The notes under the pieces were generated by a model. The model was not told the origin of the DNA, did not search any database, and saw nothing but the letters and a program-made list of their open reading frames with translations. Position numbers and translations under genes: made by a program. DNA of 64,000 bases from Spodoptera frugiperda (lineage: Eukaryota > Arthropoda > Insecta > Lepidoptera > Noctuidae): assembly GCF_023101765.2 (NCBI RefSeq), contig NC_064213.1, forward strand, positions 3,906,001-3,970,000, read 5' to 3'. Position 1 is the first letter of the stretch; each line of letters begins with the position of its first letter. This document shows, in pieces, positions 12,101 to 25,108 of this stretch.

Positions 12101-14206
12101 AAGACTAAACCCACACAACAATAACTCAAAAAATAATTAACCACCCGCAAATTACGAGCCATTTAAATTAAAAAGACAATTTATTACCCCCTTAAGACCA
12201 TAAGTGCAATCTTACAAGGCCCTACAGTCCCCTAAGCACATATAAAACAGAAGTTACCTCGGGTAATGCAATTTAGCTTAATTAACTCATTAGTCCAAAA
12301 ATTGCTAGCCGTAAGGAAGGTAAAGTCAGAATCCTTTGTTAGTCAAAGTAATTGTCTAATTTAATGAAATATTAATCTTATGTCTGTATACTTAGAAGGG
12401 GTTTTAGTATGCACGTTAAGGTTTAGATAGGAGTTAAATTGTGTGAGTGGTCTAAAATGGTGTCTTTGTAAAATGGCTTGTAATTTTGTCTTATATACAG
12501 CTTTATGACACCTATTCCTTTTTTTAATTCAAATGTCCAAGTTGTGAATGGTTGTTATTAAATAATTAAGAAAATAGCAAGCTATAATATTTATTATTTT
12601 GTTTTTGCATTTTGCAAATGTCAGAAAATTATATACTACAATACAAGTTCCTTTAGTAAATACTGCTCACTGCTGTAATAATGAAATTTTAATTGTCGTA
12701 TACCTATTCATACACAGTACTATATATAATACGTATAATCTTATTCGTCGTGTTTTTTATAAACTCCTCAAAACCATATTTAATTTATTAGATTTTCCGC
12801 ACAATAACTTTTTATGAAGAAAGTCTTTTTTGAAGTGTTTGACTACCTATAGTACAATATACTGCCATCACAAGCCTAATTATGGCTTAATCAACGTCTT
12901 AAAAGCTGCCAGATTCAGGCGAGATTGTGCAATATGCATAAAAGCTGGTAGAGTGAGCACATGAACAAAGTAGAAAAAAAGAATTGTTTGCAGAGATAAG
13001 TTTGTAGTGCAGATTAGTCAAGTTAACTGTGGTAAAAGGATGGACAATTTATTTTAGGCAAATGTTTTTATTATTTACAGATATTTTACTATGTATAATG
13101 TGTTGCAGTAACTAAGTATTAATTTAATATAGTGATTAGCTACGTAACCAATTAAAGGTATATTCCATATTCACTTCAAATCTCAAATCTACATTTTATT
13201 TACTAAAATTTCCAATTAACTTTTAGCTAACGAAGAACCAAGTACGTAAGGACCAGTTTGTTACATAGTTGGTCCTTATACCCGTAAAGCACGTAGAAAT
13301 AGTAGATTAAAGTCCCCTCTATATACACATTGGTTTAGTCCGCAACAATGCGTTTTAAAACATAATTAAAGTTGACGACTAGCGCTCGGGGCTGCCATTG
13401 TGGCGAGCTATTGTTGATTTATAATTGTAACCTCGCTATTTTTATTCATTGTTTAATGAAATTGCGCTCACCTAGTTTCAATTTAATGACTTTTCTTATG
13501 GTTAATGAGAGGGCCGTATAGAATGATGTAGCCTGAGGTTAGTTGGGAAATAAAGCAACCCTTTTATTGCTAGGGTACGGACCCTTTTAAACTAGTTTCT
13601 GTATAGAGCTGTTTTCCAGGGTATAATCATTACTTAAATGTAGTGGCTGAAATCAGTCTTATTGCCGTTGATGACTTTGGCCTCTTGATGGACCTGTTAC
13701 ACAATTTATACGTAGATAGTATTCACGATAAGGTCTAGAAATATCGTTCAGATTACTTTTTATTAAGTTCAATTTAGAGTGGATTCTTTTTTCTTGAATT
13801 ACTTTTTATTCTTCGTAAAGTGAAAAATTGTCTTATTTATTTCTTAAACATAAAAAAACGCTCTGTCGAGATTGATAGCAGTATTTATTCAGTATTCTCT
13901 CAAATAATAAATGTTCAACGTTTTATACATTTTTTTAAGAAACGGTTTACTAGTGAAAGGTTTTTCAAATGAAAGATTTCGTTCTGAATAAGTTATTGTG
14001 AAGTGGAAATTAATAGACGATACCTAGACTTTTGAATTAACTATGTTTACAAATCAAAGATTTAAGCCTCTACTGGCCCTCTTATACATATAGAGAAGGC
14101 TTATAATCCAGTGTAGCATTCTACGCCGAGCTGTTGATGTGCCATGTGATGTATGTTATTTTCCAAAAAAAAAAACATAATCTGCAATAAGTTAATTAAT
14201 TATTTT
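9150..14206. other. 5 kb gene-free, mostly single-copy stretch
   Basis: A LINE-tail remnant lies near 9205-9260. The remainder matches no repeat in this window. Higher-complexity patches lie near 10280-10460, 10880-11060, 11500-11770, 12180-12310 and 13370-13470, with homeodomain-like TAAT/ATTA clusters. These could be conserved non-coding elements, but there is no direct evidence. A 65-codon ATG frame at 10481-10678 has no recognisable feature. Confidence 0.4.
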
Positions 14207-14535
14207 GTTATCGGTTTACTCACGTAACTGTTTGACGAGGAACTCGACTAGTTTCAAGCCATGCTAGAGGTTCATATTCAGGAGCAGCATTCCGCGACAC
14301 ACGACGCGGCGACTGTCACGCTGCTACTGATTAGATGTTTTGTTATTGTTACATAATTATTATCTGACTCAGTACTAGTGCACGTCTCTCCTCACATGTG
14401 CTAGACCAGTTGGGTAAGACTGGTTAGTAAGCTGGAGGTCGCCACGACCTTTGTAATATGCGGAATATGAGCCTCTAGCATGGCTTGAAACTAGTCGAGT
14501 TCCTCGTCAAACAGTTACGTGTGTAAGCCGATAAC
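14207..14535. mobile_element. 329-bp foldback MITE with about 73-bp TIRs
   Basis: The left arm (14207-14280) starts GTTATCGGTTTACTCACGTA and contains CAAGCCATGCTAGAGG. The right arm (14463-14535) is its near-perfect reverse complement, ending AAGCCGATAAC. The centre has a GC-rich core (ACGACGCGGCGAC). A single-armed relative is at 48132-48273. Confidence 0.75.
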
Positions 14536-14919
14536 ATAAAAAAAAATTAATTTATTATGTCTCATGAACGTTATAATAAAATTTCAATAACTACTTACGT
14601 AGTAATAGAAGTAGATAGTTACATATTTCATTCATTCGCTAACAACATCAGTTTTATCACACTAATTAAAAGTTCCTCGAGTTATTTTTGAGTTCACATA
14701 GGGGATGGTAAAGAAAAATGAAATTTAAGAACTCTATTTCAAGGTAGACTTCTCATGGAAGATAAAGTTTTTACTAAAGAGCGCCCAATTAGCTAGGATA
14801 ACTAGTGGAATCGCGAGGTGTATACTAATTGTAACTTTTCACTTACCAACTGATCTAGCCCATGTGAGTAGAGACGCCCATTAGTACTTAGTCAGACAAT
14901 AAGCATAGTATTATTATCA

Positions 14920-15050
14920 TTATGGTGGTCGTAAGTGCGACTGTCGGACTAGGGGTCTCGGGTTCGATTCCCGGTGAAAAGTGGGTGTAAATTGTACAGT
15001 GGCATCACATGCAGTAATGTGCATCCTATTACCCCTTCGGGACTAAAGGC
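14920..15050 (+). mobile_element. Composite: SINE head joined to the 'CCCCAAAGGGGTAGG' repeat
   Basis: The first half matches the SINE family at 45528 (B-box-like GGTTCGATTCCCGG). From about 14980 the sequence continues as GTGGGTGTAAATTGTACAGT and CATCCTATTACCCCTTCGGG, which is the reverse orientation of the family at 41157. Either a fused element or one insertion into another. Confidence 0.45.
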
Positions 15051-15602
15051 GTGATAATACGAATTATTATGATTATGTTGATGATGATTGATGATTTTAT
15101 TCTACTCCAGCTTTGATCCGGAGCCCCGGTAACCCCTTAGGTCATTCGCAGCTTTGCGAGTCCATGGCGAGTTCATTGTAAAAGGGCAGAAGCCTAATAC
15201 TATACAGACTCCAGGCTATTACAAAAAAAAAAAAAACTTAAAACTGAAACTGCAATTATCCTTTACCCGTATAGTAAACCAGAGACTTGCTTGAAAGTAG
15301 CGATACTCAATTAATGAGGCAGTTTTGCAATTAGGTGTAATTAAGATCGCTTTTACGTGTAGTCTTCATTACGTAGCATTAAAATGTTTATTACGTAGCT
15401 TTAAAATAATTTAAATATTTAATTAGCCTTTTACAGGATTAAAATTCCTTTCATGTCGGAGGCCACTAATGGGCAGAATAATTGAAAGATTATTTCAATC
15501 TGATAAGCTCGTTAGGTGTATTTATTTAAAAAATATAAAGTCTGTTTTTAAATTAAGTAATTTAAACGGTTCTTTAAAGAAAGAAGTTTCTTGAAATATT
15601 GG

Positions 15603-15650
15603 TTACGGCTTTTAATCCCCAAAGGGGTAGGCAGAGGTGCGTTAAATGCA
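15603..15650 (+). mobile_element. Short 'CCCCAAAGGGGTAGG' fragment
   Basis: GGCTTTTAATCCCCAAAGG followed by GTAGGCAGAGGTGCGTTAAA. A truncated copy of the family at 41157. Confidence 0.5.
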
Positions 15651-16061
15651 ATGTAGCATCTACTTTTCAACAGTTATATTATAATTTCAATCATAACTGC
15701 TCAAATAGCATTCAGAATAGGAAATATAAAGTCAAACTTAATACAAATTAGTTAATTCAATATACGCGCAATACGGATGCAAAGGGTGCTAGTGTTTCAA
15801 CACATCAATATCAATGTCGATCGATCGGAATTAGATTTAGAGTTATATTTTACTTGGATCTCCCTGTATCTTACTAGTGTCCCTAAGCTACCAAACTAGA
15901 CACCATATAGACACCAGCACACTATCAAAATAGACCTCTAAATACTGGCGTCCGAGCTGGTCTCACTGCCAGACCGAGCAGACACTAAGTGAGACTCTAT
16001 AGAGCTGTATACATTTTGTTGACAGCGTTGACCAGGTGTCTATCATCCTATCAACAACCTA

Positions 16062-16142
16062 TAAGTGGCCACTGCTGGCCAAAAGATTTTTCTCACACGG
16101 AGAAGGTTTGAACATTAATCGCCACGCTTGCTCAATGTGGGT
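16062..16142 (+). mobile_element. LINE 3' tail fragment
   Basis: Reads AGTGGCCACTGCTGGCCAAA, CACACGGAGAAGGTTTGA and ATCGCCACGCTTGCTCAATG. The same tail occurs at 23645-23790, 24747-24910, 49927-50086 and 62250-62412. Confidence 0.6.
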
Positions 16143-16783
16143 TGGTAATTTATAAGCCCAGGTTGCCTCTCGATGCTTTCCTTCGCCGTTTTTCAGTGGT
16201 GTCTAAAAAATCTTACAAAATACATATGTCTCTGGCAAAACTACATTGGTACTTGCAGTTGGTAGGCTTCGACCCGGCACTCTCATGCATGAGATCTGGG
16301 CCACCACGACGTTGCCCTCAGGTGTATCAGAGAGCATTGCAGTCCGGTCTCTCTTACATGTATAGTTCCATAGTCCTTGTGACACCCGCGAGAAGATTAG
16401 GCAAAGTGACCAATGTATTCATTCTACCCTGTCAACGCCACATGACCAAATTAGTACTTAGAGTATAATTACCATAAATTACTCACCGATCTTATCTCCT
16501 TAACGGATGAGTGAACAATAGCAAGAAATAGAGTATTAATCTTAATTAGTGAGACGTCTCAGTCAAAGCCGATTAATTTAGTTTCTCATTATAAGTGGTC
16601 CGCGGAAACTTGAAAGTTCATTTTTTTCGTCTTATTTTTTCGGTAAAAATTGTGAGGTTCTTGTTACAATGTTAGGTGAGTTCGAAGGTTGCTTTTTTTC
16701 TTTATGGAATAGAAAACAGAGGCATACGCATTGACTGGGCATCCGAGGCTTGGGTTACTCTCAAGTAAAAGTTCATTTACTAA

Positions 16784-16950
16784 ATCAAGCTTTTTTTAAG
16801 GGGGGAAATCATCCAGTGTATTCACCCACCCTGGGCGAGGTGAGAGGAAGTGTCAGACTCTTACTGACTAAAGGCCACCCTGTTCCTACCCCTGCTTTAC
16901 GAGCTGGAGCCCTGATAAACCCGTTAGGTATTCCGCAGCTCTGGATCCCT
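16784..16950 (+). mobile_element. 'AGTGTCAGACTCTTACTGAC' dispersed repeat
   Basis: Near full-length: AAGCTTTTTTTAAGGGGG to GGTATTCCGCAGCTCTGG. The 84-codon frame across it is a repeat shadow. Confidence 0.65.
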
Positions 16951-17150
16951 AATCAAATTTTAAATAATTGTTATAATTTCGAATTTAAACTTTTTAATCA
17001 CTAAAAAAAACATTTATCGTATTCGTATTCATATAAATGGTATCCCTGAAAATATCTCTGCTCCCTATTTCAAAGCTACTGACCAGCCCATACTAAAAAT
17101 TGAGCTCTGTCTTCTATCTATTGTATTGTTAAATACATTCGAATTTTAAT

Positions 17151-17266
17151 TCCTAACCCTTAATGGCCAGCATCGTACTTGTGACGCCTATGGTGATTCG
17201 CGTGACAATGGGCGGCCGCAATTGCTTGCCATCAGGTGATCCGTCTGCTCGTTTACCGGCTTATAT
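17151..17266 (+). mobile_element. 'GGCCGGCAACGCAC' dispersed repeat, 3' half
   Basis: TCCTAACCCTTAATGGCC through CAATTGCTTGCCATCAGGTG to CGTTTACCGGCTTATA. Confidence 0.6.
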
Positions 17267-20200
17267 TAATTTAAGAAGTAAATATAAATGTACCATAGAA
17301 AAATAAACTATCAATCTTTAACAAAACTTCTGTAAAAAAAAAACGATAAATTCTCACATTTATCTAAATAACAAATTGCCTTTTAATCTTATGAAGATTA
17401 ACGTTGTACTAAGGCAAAGTTAATTACAGTTAATACCTCCATACTAATGAAGTTAGCTGCTGCATCATTATCTGAACTAAGATAAAAATCCACTTAAATC
17501 TAAAGAAAGAATGGAGCTTAAAGATAAACATAAATAAAGGGTCGTAAGAGTACTGTCTTTTTCTTTAGTACATAAATTACATACAAAACCTATTTTTATT
17601 TCTGTAAATTAATCCACCTACGCATATTGCATATAACTAACGCATGTTACGGTACGATAAAACCCTAAATTAAAACTGTATAGACATACACGAAATGTGT
17701 AGCGTGCAAAAAGTCTCAATAACTTACTTTGTTTCGATTTAAAATTAAATTTGCTAGCTTTAGGTTAACCCATATGCAAATCCTACATTATAAACAAATC
17801 TACAGAGAGATAATGTATTAACACTGCCCTTAACCACTGGTATGCCGCAACGCAGATGTACACAATGTGTTTTCTATTGTGTCTCATATACCGGCAGACA
17901 AGAGGTTAAGTTTGTTACTTTTATCCTAAACAGATCTCAAATAATATATTGTACAAAAATTATCCACTTATAATTGATACGTCGATTTCCATATACGATA
18001 ATTAATTAACCAAAACCGAAGAGAACGTGCACAAATAAACTTCAAATTGAAAGTTGACCGGTCTCGAAACATCCAGTCGTTCCGCTTGTCTATTACCGAA
18101 CCAATCTGATGTCCAATTAATTAGTTGATACGGAAATAAAACATCGTTTCAAACGGTTGAATATTTATTTTCCTTTTTTTAAAAGTTCAAATTCAAATGA
18201 AGAACTGAAAGAAAAAAAAGAAGTTGTTTATTTCGTTATGCAACAATGTTGAAAAGTAAGACATATTAAATTAACTAAATATCATTTTCTCCATTAATTT
18301 ACGTGAATAAACCGTGATTTTTTGTTAATGTTGAAAAGGATTCAACAGTGTATACATAGATTTACAGTACTTTTTTTACTTTATAGTATTGACACGGTTT
18401 TAAAAAAATCAATTATAATAAGCACGCCTTCAAATTGGGCCTTTGTTACTGTAGCGCTAAGCTCCGTATTAATTTATTACACTACACTGACGCCACGACA
18501 ATGCTACGGCGTCTCCTCGACATGAACGCCTACGCTGGACAAATGCTCAATTTGAAGGCGCTCTAACTTCGACTATAGAGTACTTGGCATTCATACTTAC
18601 TCCCTACTTAATGTCTTTTTAATTGAAACACTATCCGTCACTTTATGCCCGTGACTGACTAATCTAAAACTCTCAAATATCTATGAATATCCCAATTAAA
18701 ATACTTGTTATTAATATTATTTTATCGCACTCCAATTAAAATATTAATGCAAATCAACAAATCATGAGTAAGTATTATATTACCACACTCTAATTTTACG
18801 AATAAACGTGTCACATGCTCCTGCCTATCCCCTCAGGCATTATGTCATGTTGTGAGACCGTAATATACATTTCATACGCTCTGTCAACAGCGTTGATAAT
18901 TTAATCCCAGCTTTGTTCAAATGTCGGATGTTCATGCATGTAATAATGAATTTGTGATGGCATCCATCAAATAAAGACAGTCATTATGTATTAATAGATA
19001 TATTATTATCATGGCAATGGATTTATGGGAAAGTCATTAGATGATTCGTTGAGTTTCTATTTCTAATTACCTCAAGTATTAATATGCCATTGGCAAACGT
19101 CAAGGATGCGAGGAGATGATCTCCGGCCACCGTAAGTACGGGACTGCGGACAGCCGAGCATGGGTAGCGGCCAGAACCAGACCTGGGGCGTACGGCGCAT
19201 CACGTTCCGGACGAGCCTCAAAGAACCATCAGATCACCACAGATGGTGCCCAGATATAAAACAATATATTTCTTTACTTTATCTAAAAATCTGTAACCCC
19301 ATTAGATACTTTCAACTTCAAAAATGAAATAAACTGTAAATAATAAAACACCTCGCATATTTCCATTAGCGAAAATCCACAAGAAAATTAAAAGTCCGCC
19401 ATTTTATTTTCCATTATTCAGTACACAATCTGCGCGGGAAGCATTCAAATACGTATCAAAAATATCCAGTACACGTCAATATGAATTACACAAGAAAATA
19501 GAGTAAAAACCTGTACGGAAAATGCGAAACAAAGTTGCCACGTGTGCAAGTTTCAAGGGTACATATTCTGTAATACTGTGACCGAAGAGACAAGTTTTTC
19601 ATTCATTTATTTCTCTCATTAACACTTAACAATTAATATACAGCAAAGTACAATTTAGATACAATAAACTTGAGACTGGTGTCTGTTATAGGTAAAACCT
19701 GTCTTACAGATTCGTGATAAGTATTCGTGATCAATCGATATTTTTTCGGACATGGTTTAAATTGGGTTTTTACTTCGTGGTTGAGTCTTAATTGCTTTTG
19801 TGGAATACTATGGGGTTTGATTTGGGTAAGAAATATTTAAAATTGGGTGGTAGATTTCCATGGTCTCAAATTATTTTTTCACCGCGAAAGTGGGGAACAT
19901 AATGCTTGCAATTGGGTGAAAATAATGAATATTAACAAAATAAGTCATTTCAGGAAACTTCAACGACCCATGCCAAGCAGAAATGTGCAAGTACTATCCT
20001 TCTTCTATTCCACTTGTATTTTTCTTGACAAATAAAATTATCGCACACGACACAGTGTTAATATCGTACGACATCAAAATAACAGTTTTCATGTTTAACT
20101 TTTTTGTTCAAACTTGTGCCGAAGTGCTCACAAAGAGGGAGTATTTTAGGAATGATGAATGCCTGTTTCGGGATTAGCAGGAGTGTTAAAAATGTCTCAG

Positions 20201-20465
20201 TCTTTTGCATTTTCCGTACATTTTTCGTACCGGGGAATCTATGGGAGTTTTTTGTATTCCATTGTAGTTGAATTTATTGCTACACTGCCTTTTGGTGGAG
20301 TGGTCGGAATTTTTTAAATAAGTGAAATGTTTCAGGTGAGACTGAGGTCTTCGGTGAATATGTTAGTGGGATGAAAAGGGATTTTTGTGAGTTTTATTTT
20401 AAGATACGTAAAGACTTGTTTTTTCGTGTAAAAGAAGAGTAGGCCTTCCTACACAAGGCATGTTT
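17267..20465. other. Gene-free stretch with a few short repeats
   Basis: Apart from the inverted-repeat element at 18425-18560 and a piece at 19095-19250 (GGCCACCGTAAGTACGGGAC, matching in reverse the end of the repeat at 37203-37440), I see only AT-rich sequence and short frames without recognisable content. Confidence 0.4.
18425..18560. mobile_element. 136-bp inverted-repeat element
   Basis: Left end CGCCTTCAAATTGGGC and right end GCTCAATTTGAAGGCG are reverse complements with one mismatch. The interior is GC-richer than its flanks (GGCGTCTCCTCGACATGAAC). Confidence 0.45.
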
Positions 20466-20645
20466 TTATCTTGCTATATAAAAACCAATTGCTGTCCGTT
20501 AGTCTCGCTAAAACTCGAGAACGGCTGGACTGATTTGGTAAATTTTTACTTGAATTATTTATAGAAATCCAAGGAAGGTTCAAAAAGTGAGAAAAATATA
20601 TTCGAAGTTTGTCCAGTCAGCCAGTTCTTAGATAAAAAGATGTAT
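20466..20645 (+). mobile_element. Helitron-like 3' tail repeat
   Basis: TCCGTTAGTCTCGCTAAAAC, then GAGAACGGCTGGACTGATTT and TTGAATTATTTATAGAAATC. Degenerate copies lie at 32940-33105 and 34362-34495. Assignment to Helitrons rests on recollection of similar lepidopteran sequences and is tentative. Confidence 0.4.
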
Positions 20646-21656
20646 TGCGTTCTCCTATTGAAATGCTCTTTACGTGCAATATGTCTTAATATTCATTCCT
20701 TTGACGATATTTACTGAAACATACATCATAATTATACACTGAATACCGAAAACTAAATATAAATTACTCAGCGTCGGTATTATTCGTAGAACTGCAGAAG
20801 TCCTGCAAATGCAAATTATTATTCAAAACTTAACTGTTCATTTACACAGATATGGTATATTTACTAGAAATGATTGTGTTATTGTTGATGTATATAGGAT
20901 TTGTTACGTCATCAATTGCTTTCGCATAATCATCTTAAAACTAGTAGGTATTTTAGAACTTTACGCACGCATGCTAATGAAAATTACACAATTTTTACCA
21001 AAAAATAGATAATTTTGATGTAACCAAGCCAGGAAATTTAAATTTTTCTTAACTAATCTTGAAGCTTCTAATGATTAAATTTATAATACCTCGATTTAGG
21101 TTCAGTTGAAGTTATGTACAGCTAATTTTACTGTGACTTAAAATATAAAGCTATAGCAAAATATACTATCGTAACTTATTTATTATCCATTATACCTCAT
21201 CTAGTTACAATATATCTTCAAACTTTAGAGAAGTAACTTGGCAGTCGGTTGGTCAGTACTCAGTACTCAGTAGTCAGTAGCGAACTGCTGACAACACAGC
21301 GAACACCAATTAACATCCCGCTGGCACCAGCAACGTTATCAATACCGTTTTTAATTAACCAACTTTTGCAAGTAAATCTATATCTTCAACTACTTTCATT
21401 AAAGTTAAGAAGTATCGGATTTATTTCTTGGTACAAATTGTTCAAGAATGTTCGACAAAGTAAGTAGGTGCTTAACTATCTGTGGCAGTTATTAATGCTG
21501 TGATTGAATAAGTTTTACTTGAAATAGATCATTCTGGGATTAGGTAAGTTTCGATTCTAAGGATGTTTACTGGTTCAGCGTGTTTTGGTGGTACTTTTTT
21601 TTTAAGTTGTGAATTAAATATTGTTTTGATATGCGTAAAAACTATACCTAACTATC

Positions 21657-21815
21657 TATATATATAAAACTCTTCCGTTACTGAGTGACTGACTGACTGA
21701 CTGACTGACTGACAGACAACGCACAGTCGAAACTACTGGTCGTAGACAGCTGAAATTTGGAATGTAGGTTCCTTGGGATATGTAGGGGAGCACTAAGAAA
21801 GGATGAAATGATCAT
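21657..21815 (+). mobile_element. (GACT)n-containing dispersed repeat
   Basis: ATATATATAAAACTCTTCCG, then a (GACT) run at about 21684-21712, then CAACGCACAGTCGAAACTAC and ATGTAGGTTCCTTGGGATAT. Typical of a non-autonomous lepidopteran element. No coding content. Confidence 0.4.
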
Positions 21816-22446
21816 CATCAGACATAAATGGTTAAATAGTTTTATGAAATCTTATTCCTTGGGTTTATTACTTGAAACTTGGCCGATTTGAGAAGCATAG
21901 GCAAGTAAATATGTTTGCCATTATAAGTCGGTTAAAAATAGCATTCGGTTTAGACCATGAAAGAAAAAATAATAAAATTCTAAAGACGCTAGATATAAAT
22001 AAAATAGCATTTTGAACTATGTAGGTATATTTATATACATAGTTATACTAAGAAGGGATTTATATGACAGTTTACAAGTCTATCTAATTTACAAATAGTA
22101 AAAGGACTTCAAATAATAACAACTCAAAACCAAAACATCGTGTCAAAACAAAAAAAAAGATATTAAAAAACAACATCTTAAGTAATTAATTCCAAAACGA
22201 AAATACAAAATAAACAGAGTTACGAAACATTTTAATTTTATGCCCTCTCTTTGATCATGACGTATAAACTGAAAAAACTTAAATAAAGTATTAAGGAGGG
22301 CGAGTCCTCTGAGATTAAAGCTAGAACGGAGGCAAACGTCGCTTGACATTGAAATACAAACTTTATGAATAATTGCGTAAAAGTACGTGGAATATGAATT
22401 TTCAAACTTGTACGTAATTATGTATTTTAGTAGTAAGATTTAGGGT

Positions 22447-22512
22447 GCTTTTCTACAAGAAATGTGCTATGCTACGTTACTGTGGATGTGTTTGGTTTTC
22501 ACCAATCATATA
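22447..22512 (+). mobile_element. Fragment of the 'GTGCTATGCTACGTTGCTGTG' repeat
   Basis: Reads GTGCTATGCTACGTTACTGT and TTTCACCAATCATAT. Related copies are at 32050-32165, 39515-39840 and 52825-53050. Confidence 0.5.
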
Positions 22513-23239
22513 TTTTTTTTTACAGTTATCGTACATTAAATAAAATTTGAATATCTACAGATATGTGTATATCATCAATACATTTATTTTTATCAAGTGT
22601 AGCAGCAACAGCGTTTATATTACTCGTGTGCCTACTCGAAAAGTAACTCGTCTGGTTTCTATCCACGCGAGGGGCCCGTAGTCGTCTTATACCAACATCA
22701 ATATTCTTGAATCTTCCTAAAACTTATGGACCTACGACTTAACTGTACGTTTCAACTGTACAGTTAAATCGTAAAGTATACCTCAAAAGTGTGTAGTATG
22801 CATAAGATTATACATAAGAAAATACTGCAAAACAGAACAGACCGTCTCAAAACACACTCCAAAGTAGCCATTACAAAACGAATCTAACTAAACCTGTTCA
22901 AAGAGAACGCTTACTAAAACTACAGACTTCAGTGGGAACTGTAACGAATTCCATTACAGCTGCAATGTACTCAAGTATTTGGTTTACTAGAGTGAGGCGA
23001 GATAATGCAACCGTTCGTTCCCCAAAGGCTCGATACACGGTTCAATTTGTTGTAGCAAATTAACAATGAATAAGTGACTACGGTATTGTGAAGCCGCAGT
23101 GGTGTCGGGTGAATTGATTTTGTTACTCAGTGAAGAAGTTTGTAATAGTTAGTTTGTAGTTTTGATATTGCATTATAATTGTTTTATAATAATCCAAGTA
23201 GTTTTTTTTTATCTTATTAATAAGATGACAAATTGTTAT

Positions 23240-23400
23240 TTCCTGTGTCGTGCGTTTACAAATATACAATTTTACATACACGTGACATCCAGACCCAGAA
23301 CAACAATTTGTGGACTAATCGGGAATCGAACCCGCTCATGTTGCACGGCAGTCAGTTGCCCAGCGCGCCAAATCAGTTTCGAGAGGCATTTTAATAAAAA
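23240..23400 (-). mobile_element. tRNA-derived SINE, same family, reverse orientation
   Basis: The reverse complement shows the shared tail and a B-box-like GGGTTCGATTCCCG. The 5' part is complementary to TTGCACGGCAGTCAGTTGCC. Overlapping open frames here are shadows of the repeat. Confidence 0.6.
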
Positions 23401-23644
23401 AATATTAATACATTTAATTGGGTTTAAGTTTCTTATCTGAGTTAGAAAGAGAATTTCTGAGAAGACGACAGACCTCGCGTCATATAGATGAGAAAACAAA
23501 AAGAAATGTGTGGACGCTAAGTAAATAATAGGAAGGTTACAAAAAAATTAAAATAAATCTCGGTCTTACTAGATACTCGACTTCGTGGTGGTCCTTAATT
23601 TCTAAAATTATCAAGATACCACTGACAATACGATTAAGGAAAAA

Positions 23645-23790
23645 GATCGTGAGGAAACCGGCTTATAATTTCTAATTACAAGTCAAATGAAATCGCCAAC
23701 CCGCATTGAGTGGTGATTAGTGCTCAAACCTTCTCCGTGTGAGAAGACGCCTTTGGCCAGCAGTGGCCACTAATAGGCATGATAAATATG
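23645..23790 (-). mobile_element. LINE 3' tail fragment
   Basis: GTGAGGAAACCGGCTTATAA, CGCCAACCCGCATTGAGTGG and GGCCAGCAGTGGCCACTAAT, reverse orientation of 16062-16142. Confidence 0.6.
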
Positions 23791-24097
23791 ATATGTAATG
23801 TTACTAGTACTACAAAAAAGCACAGAAATATTCATTAGGCGACTGATAATCTAAATGGTCATTAAATTTTTATCCCACACACAATAGAGGATTACTGTGG
23901 TTTGGGATATCAGATAGCGACTCATTTGTCACAACTGGACGGGCTTGTACTAATTTGCGGTGGCGCTGTGTATTGAATGGCGTGACGTTGACGATGTTAT
24001 GGCTAATATCCAATGTGTGTTGGCTCATGCAATTACTTTGCGTATTAATTTGTTATAGTGGATGTGTGATAACGTTGTATACATCCTAATAATAATA

Positions 24098-24295
24098 GAG
24101 GATGACTGCACGGTTGACGTGGTAGCTGGGCAACTGGTTGCTGCGCTACGTGGAGCGGGTTCGTACTAATTTGCGGTGAGCAACTCTTTGTGTGATCCAG
24201 AAATTGTTGTTTCAGGTCTGGGTGTCATGTGCATGTGAACTTGTATGTTTGTAAACGCACCCACGACACAGGAGAAAATCCTAGTATGGGGCAAA
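24098..24295 (+). mobile_element. tRNA-derived SINE, same family as 61168
   Basis: Begins GACTGCACGGTTGACG and ends CGCACCCACGACACAGGAG. The B box is degraded (AGCGGGTTCGTACTAAT). The tail matches the copy at 61168-61349. Confidence 0.65.
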
Positions 24296-24746
24296 GAATA
24301 AAAAATTCATAATAAAAATAATTGAAAATGAAGATGATGCCGTGATGTCCTGGTGCTCTCCGGCGGTTTAAGTCTATCCCAATCATACAGATGATATGAA
24401 ATAGGTATAGGTAGAAACTTTCTAACTCGCACAGCAAGACTGCGGAATGTGCTATCGGCGGTGGTATTTCCGAACCGATACAATATTCAAATCTTGAAGA
24501 ACAGAGCGTACTCCTTTTTTATAGGCCGGCAACGCACCTGTGGCTCGTCTGGTGTTGCGGGTGTCCTTAGGCGCTGAGAGCTTACTAAATTAAATATTTA
24601 CTCAATTTAATTAAACTATTCCATAAAAAAGATGCCTGCTTCTCATGCATGAGAATACGGGTTCGAAAACTGCCAACAACAAGTACCAATGTATCTTTTT
24701 CCGAGTTATAAGTGCTTTCTAATTTTATTTAGACGCCACTGACAAA

Positions 24747-24910
24747 TGGTAAGGGAAAACATCATGAGGAAACCTGAGGTTATAATTTCTAGTTATAAGT
24801 CTGAAATCGCCAACCCGCATTGAATAAGCGTAGTAATTAATGCTCAAACTAAACCTTCTCCGTGTGAGAAGAAGCCATTGGACAGCCGTGGCCACTAATA
24901 GGCTGCTGAA
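24747..24910 (-). mobile_element. LINE 3' tail fragment
   Basis: Same tail as 23645-23790: TGAGGAAACCTGAGGTTATA, CGCCAACCCGCATTGAATAA and GCCGTGGCCACTAATAGGCT. Confidence 0.6.
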
Positions 24911-25018
24911 GTTAATGTTGAATTGAAAATGTCCTATCACTTGCGAAAATGCGTTTCACGTATTCTAATCATGACATCGGAGGTGAAGTGACATTTAAAA
25001 TCGCTGGCGTGCAAAAGG

Positions 25019-25108
25019 TTAACACTTTGAACGCTACGGTGGTCACCGGTGACCGACGTTAGCGGAGGATTTGCCTTCAACAGTTTTCTATTGGCAGTCA
25101 AAGACTTA
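25019..25108. repeat. Dispersed repeat with GGTCACCGGTGACC palindrome, copy 1
   Basis: About 90 bp nearly identical to 29926-30015. Contains a perfect 14-bp palindrome GGTCACCGGTGACC and ends TCTATTGGCAGTCAAAGACT. Confidence 0.7.

Noticed and set aside
13243..13290. Inverted GGACCA/TGGTCC pair around TTTGTTACATAG
   Set aside because: The arms are only about 8-9 bp and similar words occur by chance in this AT-rich DNA. Not enough to call an element.
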